A DNA stretch of 64,000 nucleotides from positions 2,570,538-2,634,537 of the forward strand of contig OX465118.1 of NCBI GenBank assembly GCA_949987565.1, in the 5' to 3' direction. A program made the position numbers and the translations under genes. Of this stretch, positions 9,437 through 20,809 are shown piece by piece. The first letter of the stretch is position 1. Every line of letters starts with the position of its first letter. The notes beneath the pieces were generated by a model. That model was not told the DNA's origin, searched no databases, and worked only from the letters and a program-made list of their open reading frames with translations. This stretch comes from Luidia sarsii. Lineage: Eukaryota > Echinodermata > Asteroidea > Paxillosida > Luidiidae.

Positions 9437-10240
9437 TGTTTGTAATGAAACGCTACAACCCTGCCTCATCAATTCAGAAAGATGGCCCTGACAGAGCTTT
9501 ATGAGAAGATGGGACACCCAGAACGCGTAGTACACCTTGCCCGAGACAGGTTTTATTGGCCTCACATGGCTCGACATATCGAGAACTACATCACAAAGGA
9601 ATGCACCTGCCTGAAGCAGAAGAGACCAAACATACCAGCAAGGGCCCCTCTCCGCAGCATCGTTACGACAGAACCGTTCCAACTGGTATCCATCGATTTT
9701 CTTCATCTTGAGAAGTGTAAAGGTGGCTACGAGTACATCTTGGTCATCATGGATCATTTTACTCGATTTGCCCAATTTTACCCGATAGCAAGACAGTTGC
9801 GGAAAAGATTTTCAATGACTTGTCCTGAGGTTTGGTTTTCCTCAGAAAATTCACCATGACCAGGGCAGAGAATTTGAAAACAACTTGTTTCGCCAGCTGG
9901 AGAAGTATAGTGGAGTTGGACACTCAAGAACTACCCCATATCACCCCCAGGGAAACGGCCAAGTCAAGCGGTTCAACCGAGCCCTGCTACAGATGCTTCG
10001 TGCCCTTACCGACGATGAGAAGGCGAATTGGAAAGATTCCCTCAACAAAGTTGTATTTGCATACAACTGCACCAGGCAAGATACAACAGGTTTCTCTCCA
10101 TTTTACCTTATCTTCGGTCGTGCACCTCGCCTGCCGGTAGATGTCCTGTTTGGCCTGACCCCTGGTGCTAACAAGAACTCCTCCAACTCAAACCCAACGA
10201 CGTATGCTCACCAGTGGCAGAGACAACTACATGATGCATA
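9437..10240 (+). pseudogene. Gypsy integrase, frameshifted, catalytic Glu replaced by Lys
   Basis: The H2C2 zinc-binding domain (GHPERVVHLARDRFYWPHM ... CTCLKQKRP) and the start of the RNase H-like core (first Asp in SIDFLHLEK, then YILVIMDHFTRFAQFYPIA) lie at 9482-9790. The frame then breaks. HHDQGREFENN with the second catalytic Asp and YHPQGNGQVKRFNRALL follow in another frame (to 10241). In functional relatives the word is GQVERFN, whose Glu is the third catalytic residue. Here the codon is AAG (Lys) instead of GAG. The copy cannot encode an active integrase. Confidence 0.85.
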
Positions 10241-11127
10241 ATATGCCATCGTACGAGGTAGGATGGAGAAAGCTGGGTCACGAACCAGAGATTACTACAA
10301 TAGGAAAGCCACCTCCTGTCATTTGTTTCCTGGTCTATCAGGGGGACCTGTAAACTCCAGTCATACTGGGAAGAAAAAGTACATGTAGTGTTGCGTCGAC
10401 ATGCCGATAATATGCCAGTTTATGACGTCCAACCAGAGGACAATTCAGTCCGCACACTGCATCGTATAACCATCTCTTCCCGTGCAACAGTTTCCCCCAG
10501 GGGGCTGAAAACATGACGATGTCGTCGGAACTGAGTGCAAGGCTACTAACAGGCCAATGTCACCCAGCCAACCCTCATTGTTACGACCAAATGCTGCACC
10601 ATTTGGCCCTGTGGAACCTCTCCCACAGCCACAAGCTTCTGGTCTGACTGGGGGCAGTCAAGACGACGCGCAGGACGATCTGCTCCCCAGTGAGAGTAAT
10701 GCAGTCCTAGAGGACCATGCCCAATCACCAGTTGTGGAAGCTGAGGCAGGAGCGGAGACGGCACCGGGTGGATATAGCTGTGGATCAAGTACTCAGCGAG
10801 GATGCACCCAGTCCCACCCCAGCTCATCGAGATGCAGCAGAAGATGGTTTGGCTTCGCTCAACACAGCTGACCCCACATCGCGTCATCACAGGCCTCCGC
10901 AACGATTCACCTACGATGTGCTGGGTGAGCCACGCCTCCATAATGTCCAGGTACCACCCACTGCTCCAAACTACCCTCCGATGGGTACTCCAGGACCATG
11001 GATGCACGGTCCGTCAGCAGGATGGACCTGGATACCTCAACTTCAGAGATTCGTATGGGTTCCACCCATGAACTTCCCTCATTCCTCTCCGTACTTGCCC
11101 CCTCAAGGACAGTTGCCAGTAATGTGA
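10241..11127 (+). pseudogene. Gypsy Pol C-terminal tail, degenerate
   Basis: Several short frames rich in Pro and Ser. The recognisable block RPPQRFTYDVLGEPRLHNV (near 10890-10945) resembles the variable tail after the integrase of fish and echinoderm gypsy elements. Frameshifts and stops interrupt it. Confidence 0.5.
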
Positions 11128-11466
11128 GGATTGATATGGACGTGTCGCGTATTTCTGTCTCGTTGAGACAGCTCCACCGACGGTACTATGAGTGTTACTG
11201 GGTTTAGAGATGTTTGCTGGCCAGCACATGGGTTGGAGCGCAGGAACTACCTGTATGTTCACAGTTGATTTATCTGCTTCCATATAGATGACGCCCAAGT
11301 AACAGAGACACTTGTTCGAGTCACTGTGGGGTTCAAGTTATCGACCTCCTCGTGGTGAACCCTGGTAACTGATTCGTCAGGCGAACGACAACAACTAGAG
11401 ACAGCAGCAGCAACTACAGCTACAGCCTAAACGTCCATCTCACTGCACAAGTCACACATCCACAGA

Positions 11467-13075
11467 ATGCAACCTGGTGCCAACCCAGAACACGTGCCCT
11501 TTTCAGGGCAGGCGTCGGAAGATGTCATAAGGGACGGCATCATTGTGCTTCATCTGAATGTGGAAGGCCTCACCAAGGCCAAGACATCGATCATCGAGCA
11601 TCTAATACAAGCCCATAATCCTACCGCCATCCTCCTTCAAGAAACCCACACGAGTGAAAGCCCCCGTCTCAAAATTTCTGGCTTCACCTTGGCCGCCTTT
11701 ACAGAGAGTGACATCCATGGGATAGCCACCTTCGTTAGGAGCTCTGCAAGGTGGACAGCGATTGCTACCTCCCCTCAAAACTCTGCAGTGGAATGGACAG
11801 CTACCAAAATCGAAGGCGTGTCCATCATCAACGTATACAAGCCCCCTACAACCCGGCTCCTCGTAGACACTATCCCTGCCTTTGACTCGCCCTGCATCTA
11901 TGCTGGCGACTTCAACTGCCGCAGCACTTCCCGGGGATACAGCTCAACAAACCCAGACGGAGCAGCACTCGAGGACTGGGCCTCAGTGCCCGGTGCCCAT
12001 CTCCTGTTCGACCCCAAGCAACCAGACAGCTTCCACTCCGGAAGATGGAACACCACCTCAAACCCCGACCTTGCATTCGCAAAACTCAATGGCCCCTCAC
12101 CCCTCCGCATTATTCTGGAACCTTTTCCCAGGTCCCAGCACAGGCCATCACTGATCACTCCAGTCAACCCAATTGAATCAATACCTATACCAAACCTGTG
12201 AAGAGGTGGAACTTCCGCAAGGCAAGATGAAACCAGTTCACAAATCTAGTGGACTCGGAGATAGACAACCCCCCCCTCCATCCTCCTCCAACCCCGACCT
12301 CGCCTACTCAGCCTTCTGCAAACTCACCATCAGGGCAGCTAAGAAGGCCATCCCTCGCGGCTTCCGCCGTCGGTATATCCCCAACTGGGATGAGGAGTGC
12401 GACAAACACTACAACGAATACTTGAATGCTGAACCCGGCGAAGAGGCAGCCTCAAAAGCATCAGACCTGACAGAATGCCTCGACAAAAAGCGTAGAGAGC
12501 GATGGGAGGAAACTGTCCAAGGAATCGACTTCACCCACTCTAGCAGAATGGCTTGGAAGACCTACAATCGCCTCACAGGCAGAAGCTCCAGACCAACACA
12601 ATGCCCTGTATCAGCCAATTCAATTTCTGAACAACTTCTTGCCAAAGGCCGATTCACGAACACTGCAAAAGACCACACCCGTTCCGTCAAGCAGGAAACC
12701 ACAAACCTCATCAAGCCCCAGGAGCAGATGGCCACATGTCAACATCCTTCACATCCGAAGAGCTCTCCACCGCCATCGGACAACTGAAGAGTGGGAAAGC
12801 CCAGGGGCCAGACAACATCCCACCAGAATTCTTGCTTCACTGTGGCCAAAAATTAATGTCAGAAAAGGCTCAAGGAGTTTTACTCCTCCTGCCTGAACAG
12901 ACTAGCAATACCCAAGATCTGGCGAAAGGGAACAATTTTTGCGCCTTACCCAAACCCAACAAACCAACGGACAACCCCCAAAACCACCACAGACCCCCAA
13001 CTATGCGACCAACAAGAAGGATTCCGCCGCGGACGCAGCACCGTCCACCAGATCGTAAAGCTGACAAATGACATC
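11467..13075 (+). pseudogene. Non-LTR retrotransposon (LINE) ORF2 fragment: endonuclease plus start of reverse transcriptase
   Basis: 11467-12201 encodes an AP-endonuclease-like domain. LQETHTSESP holds the metal-binding Glu and YAGDFNCRST the Asp-Asn pair. The usual terminal SDH is changed to SQHRPSL, and the frame then shifts. 12173-12787 gives the linker (IPNWDEECDKHYNEYL). 12736-12900 gives the RT entry motif (EELSTAIGQLKSGKAQGPDN). EGFRRGRSTVHQIVKLTND follows in another frame near 13012-13070. The catalytic YADD region is absent. Jockey/I-type affinity is inferred from the endonuclease-RT layout. The fragment sits between the gypsy Pol tail and the gypsy polypurine tract, so it is nested. 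Confidence 0.85.
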
Positions 13076-13191
13076 GAATGACATCTTCTTATAATTATGT
13101 TTTCTATTCAAGGTTTTTGTGTATGCCTCCGTATGCTTAGTTAGCTGTTTGTTTTTCTTTCGATGTTATTCCGTGAAATGTTGGGGACAAC

Positions 13192-13210
13192 ATTTTTTGG
13201 GGGGGACGAA
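13192..13210 (+). other. Candidate polypurine tract
   Basis: A G-run (13199-13205) followed by ACGAA lies directly before the 3' LTR, where plus-strand DNA synthesis is primed in LTR elements. Confidence 0.55.
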
Positions 13211-13429
13211 TGTAGGGTTGTGGTTACAGCCCCTCCCATTGGGCCAGTGTAGTTTGTTGGCACCCCTATTTTTATATTGGACTGGTCCAACCCCAACAGC
13301 TAAGATCTGCCATGATTTGGGCCCAAGTGGTCATTCATCAATTCTACCACTTCTATGATACATGTACATTTGTATACTGATCCTTGACTGATTGATGAGC
13401 CTCATTCCCTATCGTCATCAACAGGTATG
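13211..13429 (+). repeat. 3' LTR
   Basis: Begins TGTAGGGTTGTGGTTACAG and matches 7807-8042 with scattered substitutions and small indels. The end is eroded (ACAGGTATG in place of ACAGGTGTAACA). Confidence 0.85.
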
Positions 13430-13895
13430 TTGAGATTTTTTTCTTGAGAATTATTTTAATTACCGTATTCATAAGGTTGTTTGAAATGTATACATTGTCT
13501 TTGGATTCACCTGGGATTCACTGAAGCCTAAATTCCTCCATGATTGATTGAATGTTTGAAGTTTGATGATGTAGTGAAGTTTCCTTTTACATTTGAACTT
13601 GCCTATTCTTAGAATCCCTTTAAAGTTTTGCCATAGATTAATTCCATATAGAGTAGTGTATTTCCTGAATTGCCCTGAAGTTAAAGTTGCTAAGTTATCC
13701 ATGTAAGCATGTTATATTCATGTACACTATAGGCATATCTTGATTCTTGCAGCAGCTTAAAGTTTACTTTTTCAATAATTATTGGAAAGACCATTTTGTT
13801 ATACATGTACTGCTGGATAGAATGCTTGTGCACAGCACAGTACAGTACATAGCACTGTACAGTACAGTAGTGCAGTATTATACATTGCAGTACAG
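13430..13895. other. Non-coding spacer with TACAGTA-rich stretch
   Basis: AT-rich DNA. Near 13840-13895 is a cluster of CAGTACAGTA words next to the following element. Confidence 0.4.
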
Positions 13896-14832
13896 TATCA
13901 TCCAGTGACCGGTTTTTGACAATAATTATAAGGCCTTTTCTTCAAGCTGACCAATGTGAACGATAAGTATCACACTTAAAGAGGTCTCAGTCACTTTTAG
14001 AATAATCATGGAGAAGGTTGATCAAGCCTGTCACTTCCGTAAGATTACCCTGGTTTTGTTGATGTCCACAGCGCACTGCACAGTAAGCATCGTGCCCTAT
14101 TTTCGTCAGTGGTGTTTAGTAAGGTGTCCCAGTGCAGCCAATCGCAAAATAAATTCTCAAATGCTGTGTGGCAGTGTAAAATTCTTCCCTTTTTGTTTTT
14201 TTTGTTCATCTTTCGGGGTTTTTTTTCGACGATGCTTCTAACACTTCCTCAAAACATTCATAATTTATGCTTAAAACTTATTGTTTTGCATTAATGTTGT
14301 CCCATTGCCCTGAGCCACTTAAATTTGAGATTGGAAAGTTGGATTGACTTTTTGTTATCTCCTTTCAACTCCTTTCCCTTCATGCTACCCTCTCCTTTCC
14401 CATCCTTTTTAAAACTGTCCTCATAATAGTAAGGAAATAAATTTAATCACCATAATGAATAATTCAAATTGCGATTAATTTTCTTAAAATGTGAAAAGAT
14501 TTTTTTTCTACGTATGTTGGGGTTTGTTATTGGTACACACATTTTTTTTAGGACCAACAATAAAGAAAACTGGAGCTACAAAGCAACTGCCAATATTGTA
14601 CCTAGGAAAATAGACCCCAAAAGAGCAACTTTTTGAATCACACGAGTTTGGCCTACTGGAAAAGCCTTAACTTTCCACATTTTCGGTGATGGACAAGAGC
14701 AGGACACAAACCAGAAGATAGGAAGTCTGAGATCGTTATACGGATTATGGAGTTGTTTTCATCGTGCGATATGTGAGTTAGAAGGCCAAGCGTCGAAAAC
14801 GCGTACCTTCGAAAACTGGGCCCCCAACGATA
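13896..14832. mobile_element. Inverted-repeat-ended repeat R2, copy 1
   Basis: The left end (13909, CCGGTTTTTGAC) and right end (CTTCGAAAACTGGG, about 14808-14820) are imperfect inverted repeats, enclosed by TATC and GATA. The same order of sequence recurs at 27165-28198, including AGAGGTCTCAGTCACTTT, GAGAAGGTTGATCAAGCC, AGGACCAACAATAAAGAAA and TTTTGAATCACACGAGTTTG. No coding capacity. A non-autonomous DNA transposon is the likeliest class. Confidence 0.75.
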
Positions 14833-15097
14833 CAGTATAGTAGCACAGTACTAGTAGCATGTCCCACAGAATAGACAATGTAGGCCTATATTCCTTATGT
14901 AGGTCAGTGTGTAATGTGGCAGTAGGGAGATTGTGTGCACCATCTTGGTGAACTTGGGGTTAACTACCATAGCAACATGCCCTGTAGAATAATCTGATTT
15001 TTGATCTTGAACTGAGTTTTGGCCATTTACAGTTATTGACTTGTTTCCAGATTTAGCGATTGTATTTTCCTTGATAATTGTGATTTGATTGATCAGG
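14833..15097. other. Non-coding spacer
   Basis: Nothing recognised. Confidence 0.35.
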
Positions 15098-15212
15098 GAT
15101 TCATCAATAATACCACTTCTATGATACATACATGTACATTTGTATTATCTATACTGATCCTTACTGATTGATGAGCCTCATTCCCTATCCTCATCAACAG
15201 GTGTAACAATGT
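15098..15212 (+). repeat. Partial LTR related to the 7807-13429 element
   Basis: Matches the 3' half of both LTRs (ATTCATCAATAATACCACTT through TCATCAACAGGTGTAACA) and preserves the TAACA end better than the 3' LTR does. A solo or truncated LTR of the same family. Confidence 0.8.
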
Positions 15213-16497
15213 TGAATTATACTTATAGTTATACAGAGCACGTGAAAAGTTTACAGAACGTGGTTGAAACAAATTTTAATTTATAAGGGAAACAAAAACC
15301 TACGGAGGTGGTCTGCCGCCAGCTTTTCTCTGATCGGTAATCCACAAATTTTTTCGTTCTACTGTTTCAGACCAGCTGAATTCTAGGCTGGTTTTTTTTT
15401 TGCATAAACGTGTGTAACCCGGAAAAACTACAGAATGTGGGGAAAACTAGCAAACGGCCTAAATAAAAAGTTTTTTAAAAAAATCCAGCGATAGGAGAAG
15501 GAGAAAACGCAGGGTATTCTGAAAAAAAAAAATTGCAATGCTATCTTGGCTCATGGAAAAAAACTCACTAGCTACTTTATTCAACTTAAAAAAACAAATT
15601 AACTCAAAAAAATCCTATGAAAACAAAATCCAACTGACATGTTCCATGACCAAAACAACCAATGACCACGAACCTTAGACTCAGACCTTTTTAAACCAAT
15701 TGACCAGATCCAGACCTAACCTAAACAACAAAGTGACCAAACCAAGAGATAGACCAAACCATAAAATATAACCCAATACAACACAACTCTTTATCAAAAC
15801 AACAAAAGTGGTATACAACAGAGCACTTAATGGGATGAAGTTCAAAGGGTACAACAACTAGAGTAACCTGTGAATACAGAAAACAATGAAAAATATAGAA
15901 AATATGGTAAATACAAATGCAATCAATAAAACAAGATTAACTTCTTTAACTTTTAAAATCCCCCAATGAATTTACATTTAAGTTCCTCTGCCCTACACAG
16001 CAAGGAGAAACCAAAAACATCACCAGCTCTCAAGACTCTTATCTGGGCTTCGGGGAAAGATGAAGACATACTCACAACCTTCATGAATATCCAAACATGT
16101 AAATGAGCCAAACCCATATATGTACATGTATGCATTAGTCCAGCTGACCAGCCATGTGCCAGCTCTCAGGACATTCCATCACTAGCTGGTGGTTTACTCC
16201 AGCCAGCCTATCAAATTACAACTTACACCTTCTGGCTGGCTCACTGTACACAAGTATGATGAACAGGATTCATTACTAGCTGTAGCTGCACTCTCACTTT
16301 TATACTTAATTTCGCTGTCTACACTCTACAGCTCTCAAAGTGACTTCAATTATATACCACATGTCATTGGCACAGCCGGACAGAATAAAAAACACAATGG
16401 AATTGTGTTTGAAGGGGAGCAGTCTTCCCTTATTTAATGCACGTAACCCCACTGGGTGGAGTTTTGAAACTGTCAAATAAACAATAGAGAAAATATA
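15213..16497. other. Non-coding, A-rich spacer
   Basis: No gene seen. Between 15420 and 15960 the plus strand is strongly A-rich (many AACAAAA and CCAAACC words). Confidence 0.4.
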
Positions 16498-17637
16498 ATG
16501 AGTAAACATAAATAAATAGCAAAGACAAATGTTGACTGGAATGGGACCTGAACCCTGGATCTCTGGAAAAATAAACATTCAGGCATGCCGATCTCCGTGT
16601 ACATACTATATGACATGTACATGTAAATCAAATATTTGACAATATATATACAGCTACAATTATATAATATTAAATCATTGACTTTTTTCTCCGTCATTTT
16701 GGCTCGATCTACCGCGGCCGCACGGAGCGATTTTGCAATTTTCAAATTCCGATATCTCAAGAAATAAATGAAAAATCCTTTTGCAATTTTCAAATTCCGA
16801 TATCTCAAGAAATAAATGAAAAATCCTTCTCAAATTTTCTAGAATTCTAGAAAATACACTTTGGTTGACCGCGATACTTGAAATATCGCTAGTATAACTG
16901 TAATAAACATTAGTTTATTTGTTAGAAAACAACTGTAAGGGCTGGCGGAAGTCTACTAATCATGTACCGAGTGCACACACAGTCAATTCAAACATGTACA
17001 TTATTCTTCAAGTTTTGTTGTTCACTTTACTTGTTTATTAATGATTTATACACTGAACATGACTGACAACAAAACTTGCAGTAAAGTTAATAATGAGTAA
17101 ACATAAATAAATAGCAAAGACAAATGTTGACTGGAATGGGACCTGAACCCTGGATCTCTGGAAAAATAAACATTCAGGCATGCCGATCTCCGTGTACATA
17201 CTATATGACATGTACATGTAAATCAAATATATGACAATATATATACAGCTACAATTATATAATATTAAATCATTGACTTTTTTCTCCGTCATTTTGGCTC
17301 GATCTACCGCGGCCGCACGGAGCGATTTTGCAATTTTCAAATTCCGATATCTCAAGAAATAAATGAAAAATCCTTCTCAAATTTTCTAGAATTCTAGAAA
17401 ATACACTTTGGTTGACCGCGATACTTGAAATATCGCTAGTATAACTGTAATAAACATTAGTTTATTTGTTAGAAAACAACTGTAAGGGCTGGCGGAAGTC
17501 TACTAATCATGTACCGAGTGCACACACAGTCAATTCAAACATGTACATTATTCTTCAAGTTTTGTTGTTCACTTTACTTGTTTATTAATGATTTATACAC
17601 TGAACATGACTGACAACAAAACTTGCAGTAAAGTTAA
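16498..17637. repeat. Tandem direct duplication, units of about 595 and 545 bp
   Basis: The second unit starts at about 17093 (AATGAGTAAACATAAATAAA) and repeats the first almost base for base. The first unit is longer because a block of about 50 bp (TTTTGCAATTTTCAAATTCC ... GAAAAATCC) is itself doubled at 16732-16830. Both units contain a GCGGCCGC site and a tRNA-like box B on the minus strand (GGTTCAGGTCC, 16544-16554 in unit 1). High identity implies a recent duplication or an assembly error. Confidence 0.92.
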
Positions 17638-18285
17638 TTTGATTAATTAATTAATCAATTTAATGTGATAAATTAATTTAATTTAACAGTACATGTAATA
17701 CAAGTTTTGTTGCTATCATTTTGACCGCAGTCGCTAATCGCGAGGCTTCCGCGTTCACGAGAGCGACTTCTTGTTGGTGAAATTTGAACCACCACTTAAA
17801 ATACCCTAGTTAACACTGGTCACAGTGTTAAATCCCATACAGTAGTCAATGTCATCTGGACTCAGTGTCATTTAACCACCATTATGCCAGAACCCTTAGT
17901 CTAAAGCATTCCCCTGTTCATGTATTTCCTCGTATATGGAGTATTCTCCCAATCCATGTTAGGGACTCATTGATACTTCATTAATTCCAAGGTTTTAATC
18001 GTGATTTAAGTGCTCATTTCCTTGATGGTTAAATGCCTGGCTGTTGTCTTTTTTTTGTTCATTGTTTGTAATTTTGTTTTGATTATTGAGTTGTCCATGA
18101 GTTGTGCATGGAGTTTGACTGGGTCAGAAATTGTGCCTGTGACAACTAGTTTACCATTGGGGTGCTGAAGTAGTTGGTCCTTTTATACCAGGTCGGATTT
18201 CTTGTTCACATCATATCTGAGATCTATTAATTTGTTCCCTTAATTTGTTCCCTTAAATGTTCTTTATTTAAGTGTTTGCCGCTTT
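17638..18285. other. Non-coding spacer
   Basis: A TTAATTAA-rich stretch at 17637-17690. Nothing else recognised. Confidence 0.35.
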
Positions 18286-18550
18286 TCAGAATTCCCTCTG
18301 ATCTCACCCTGCCAGCTTTTAACATTTCCCCTCTGCAAGTCTTTACCCCAGCACTCCCTGCCCTTCCCTTTGATCTCACCCTGCCCACTTTCCTCTTAGG
18401 AAAGCAAAAAAATAGATACCGGTATATATATATATATGGATGAAGCCAATGGCCAACTAAACAATTCCCATCACTATAATTGTCTGGACTCTAACCCCAC
18501 TGGCAAATTTTCAGAGCAAATTCAGGAAGTTTTGGATGACATATGTGATC

Positions 18551-20007
18551 ACGTGATCAACTGAGCAAGAAAGCTCACAAATTTCTATCACCAATCAATT
18601 GTAGAACTGCCAGATTCTACCTTCTCCCGAAAATTCACAAGGGCAACAACCCAGGCAGACCCAACATCTCTGGCAATAGTTCACCTACGGAACACATATC
18701 TCTTTTCGTTGACTCTTTTCTCAGACCCTTGGTTCCCCAAATCCCCTCCTACGTCCATGACACTCCCGACTTTCCACGAAAGTTGGAAAGTGTCAAGGAT
18801 CAAATTCCGACCACTGCTATAATTGGTACCATTGACGTTTCCTCTCTATACACTAACATCCCCCAGGAAGAAGGCATTCAAGCTTGCTCCTCGGCCCTGG
18901 CCAAAGGAAAACAGTCTTCTCCACTTATCTCCGACATAACCACCCTCATGAGGCTAGTGCTGGCCAAGAACAATTTCTCCTTTCTTGGCAAGCACTATCT
19001 CCAGGTGCATGGCACTGCCATGGGCACACGCATGGCTCCTTCCTTTGCTTGCCTCTTCATGGGTGACCTTGAGGAATGCATGCTCAGTGAGGCTCCATGC
19101 CGTCCTTGGATTTGGTGAAGATACATAGATGACGTTTTCTTCATTTGGACTAGGGACGGTAGCAGCTTGAATGCCTTCTTTGACCACATCAATTCCTTCC
19201 ATAGGACTATCAAATTCACATGGGAACACTCTCTCCAGCAGACCCACTTTCTGGATGTCACCGTCCGGAAAGACCTCGACACACTTACTACTGACTTGTA
19301 TTCTAAGCCCACCGACACTCTTCAATATCTCCATGCCTCCAGTTGTCACCCGAGACACTGTAAGACTGGTATAGCTTACAGCCAGGCCCTCAGATTGAGG
19401 CGCATATGTTCCAATAAGTCAAACTTTCGCCGCCATACACGTAGCTAGAGGCTATAGTTCTCGCCAAGTGAAGAACTCCATTGCTAAAGTCTATTCCATC
19501 CCCAGAAGTTCGGCACTCAAACAAAAGCCACCAGGTCCCAAGGACAATCCCAAGGTTCCAAGGGTCACTTTCTTACCACCCTTCCCTTCCTCCTCTGAGG
19601 AAGATAACTAAGGAAAACCACCATATTCTCCACACTTCAGATCGTCTGGCTGATGCCATTCCAAATTCGCCTGTTTTGGCTTTCAGGCGCCCCTGTAACC
19701 TGCGTGACTTAATTGTCCGAGCAGAGGTTCCCCCTTTGGACACTTCACCTCCCACTAAAATTGGTACATTTAAGTGTACCTCGAAATGCATTGTTTGCAA
19801 GACACATGTCAAGGAAATAGACTCTTTCAGTGGACATTCTTCTGGATCTACCCACACGACCTATGGCTCTATCACGTGAGTGTACTGGGCATAGAATCCC
19901 TTGGTCACCGTAGTAATGCTGTCCGTCTTAGCCGTGAGAAAATGTGGATGAAGCGTCTTCGGACTATTCAACCATATGGTCTCAACATCCAGGAGGGTAA
20001 TGACTAA
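18551..20007 (+). pseudogene. Penelope-like RT/GIY-YIG polyprotein, broken
   Basis: From about 18606 the frame reads FYLLPKIHKGNNPGRP, SPTEHISLFVDSFLRPLV, then DVSSLYTNIPQEEG and HGTAMGTRMAPSFACLFMG, all standard Penelope RT blocks. A TGA (19117-19119) interrupts it just before the catalytic RYIDDVF; the same frame resumes and covers THFLDVTV and DLYSKPTD. After 19448 the reading moves to another frame (RRPCNLRDLIVRAEVPP, CTSKCIVCKTHV). The GIY-YIG core is mostly deleted, and only its end remains in a third frame (WMKRLRTIQPYGLNIQEGND, to 20007). At least two frameshifts and one nonsense codon make it inactive. Confidence 0.88.
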
Positions 20008-20228
20008 CACCATGCAGCTTTCTGATAATCCTTCTTTTGTGTTCACTCCTTCACACTTCTCTCTTTGATCTTTCCCCCTCCTCTCACTAATCCCTACCCT
20101 ACCCAGTGCCCTTCCCTTTGATCTCTCCCTACCAGCTTTTCTCTTTGTCCTTTGTTTCACATCCGTGTCCTATTCACTCTCTTCCCCCTTCCTTCGTGTA
20201 CATGTATCTGTTTTGTCCTTGTCACTCT

Positions 20229-20270
20229 GCCTTTGAGAAAGGTCCTGCTAGGATCGAAACGTCAGGCCCA
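20229..20270 (+). ncRNA. Hammerhead-like fold in the Penelope-like tail
   Basis: The order matches a type I hammerhead: GCCT (20229-20232) pairs with AGGC (20264-20267) as stem I; UUGAGAA (20233-20239) occupies the CUGANGA position; one A; a 6-bp hairpin GGTCCT-GCT-AGGATC (20241-20255); GAA; palindromic ACGT; and C20263 at the cleavage position. Core positions 3 and 8 are U and A rather than the invariant C and G, so the 3-8 pair would be U-A instead of C-G. Hammerheads are known in Penelope-like elements. Function of this variant is unproven. Confidence 0.4.
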
Positions 20271-20280
20271 CTAAATTTTA

Positions 20281-20800
20281 AAAAGAGATGCGTTATGTAC
20301 ATCTTGTCACAGCAAATCCTTCCACAAAGGTGCTTTCACACTTGACAAAATCCCAGGTGGATTTCTCGAAAATTCCCTGGGGGGAATTCGGTCGGTCTGT
20401 TCACACTGCCAACAAAATTGCCCGAGGAATATTTGCCCCTGCTCGGAAGTAGGGTAGGAGGAAACCCCGGGGTTTAACCTTTTCCGCAGGGAAAGATTTC
20501 TTCTGATTTTTCTTTTTGAGGACCTATTCGGCAGAGTTTAAGTGTATTATCAACATTACATTACTGATAATCAGGTATAATGTGTTGTGGCATCAAATTA
20601 AGTAGATGATACACCTCTGGAGGGAAACACAGACTACCACATGAAACTTTTGCGATTAGTGATTCTTTATTACGATGGTTTACATAATCACACATTTATA
20701 TTTTTTTCAACTAAACATACACCATTAGCATATAATCAAATAACCAAATTTCTTTTCAAAGTTGTTTTAGAGTTCCCAGTCAGTTTTTTCCTTTGTTTGT
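20281..20800. other. Non-coding spacer
   Basis: Contains short words related to a CACACTTGA-type repeat (20330-20420). No gene. Confidence 0.35.
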
Positions 20801-20809
20801 TTGACTTGA

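Larger units (their letters stand above)
7807..13429 (+). mobile_element. Degenerate Ty3/Gypsy LTR retrotransposon
   Basis: Two diverged LTRs (7807-8042 and 13211-13429) in direct orientation bracket a candidate primer-binding site, gag and integrase remnants, a Pol C-terminal tail, a LINE fragment and a G-rich polypurine tract. Protease, reverse transcriptase and RNase H are missing between gag (ends 8845) and integrase (from about 9437). All coding parts are frameshifted. Confidence 0.85.
18290..20280 (+). mobile_element. Penelope-like retroelement, degenerate
   Basis: Contains a Penelope-type reverse transcriptase and the end of a GIY-YIG endonuclease domain, both broken. Pyrimidine-rich segments with TGCCCTTCCCTTTGATCTC at about 18358-18376 and the related GTGCCCTTCCCTTTGATCTC near 20107 form a direct repeat on either side, consistent with the pseudo-LTRs of this class. 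The 3' tail (20160-20275) is the source of the tail fragments scattered through the window. Confidence 0.82.
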
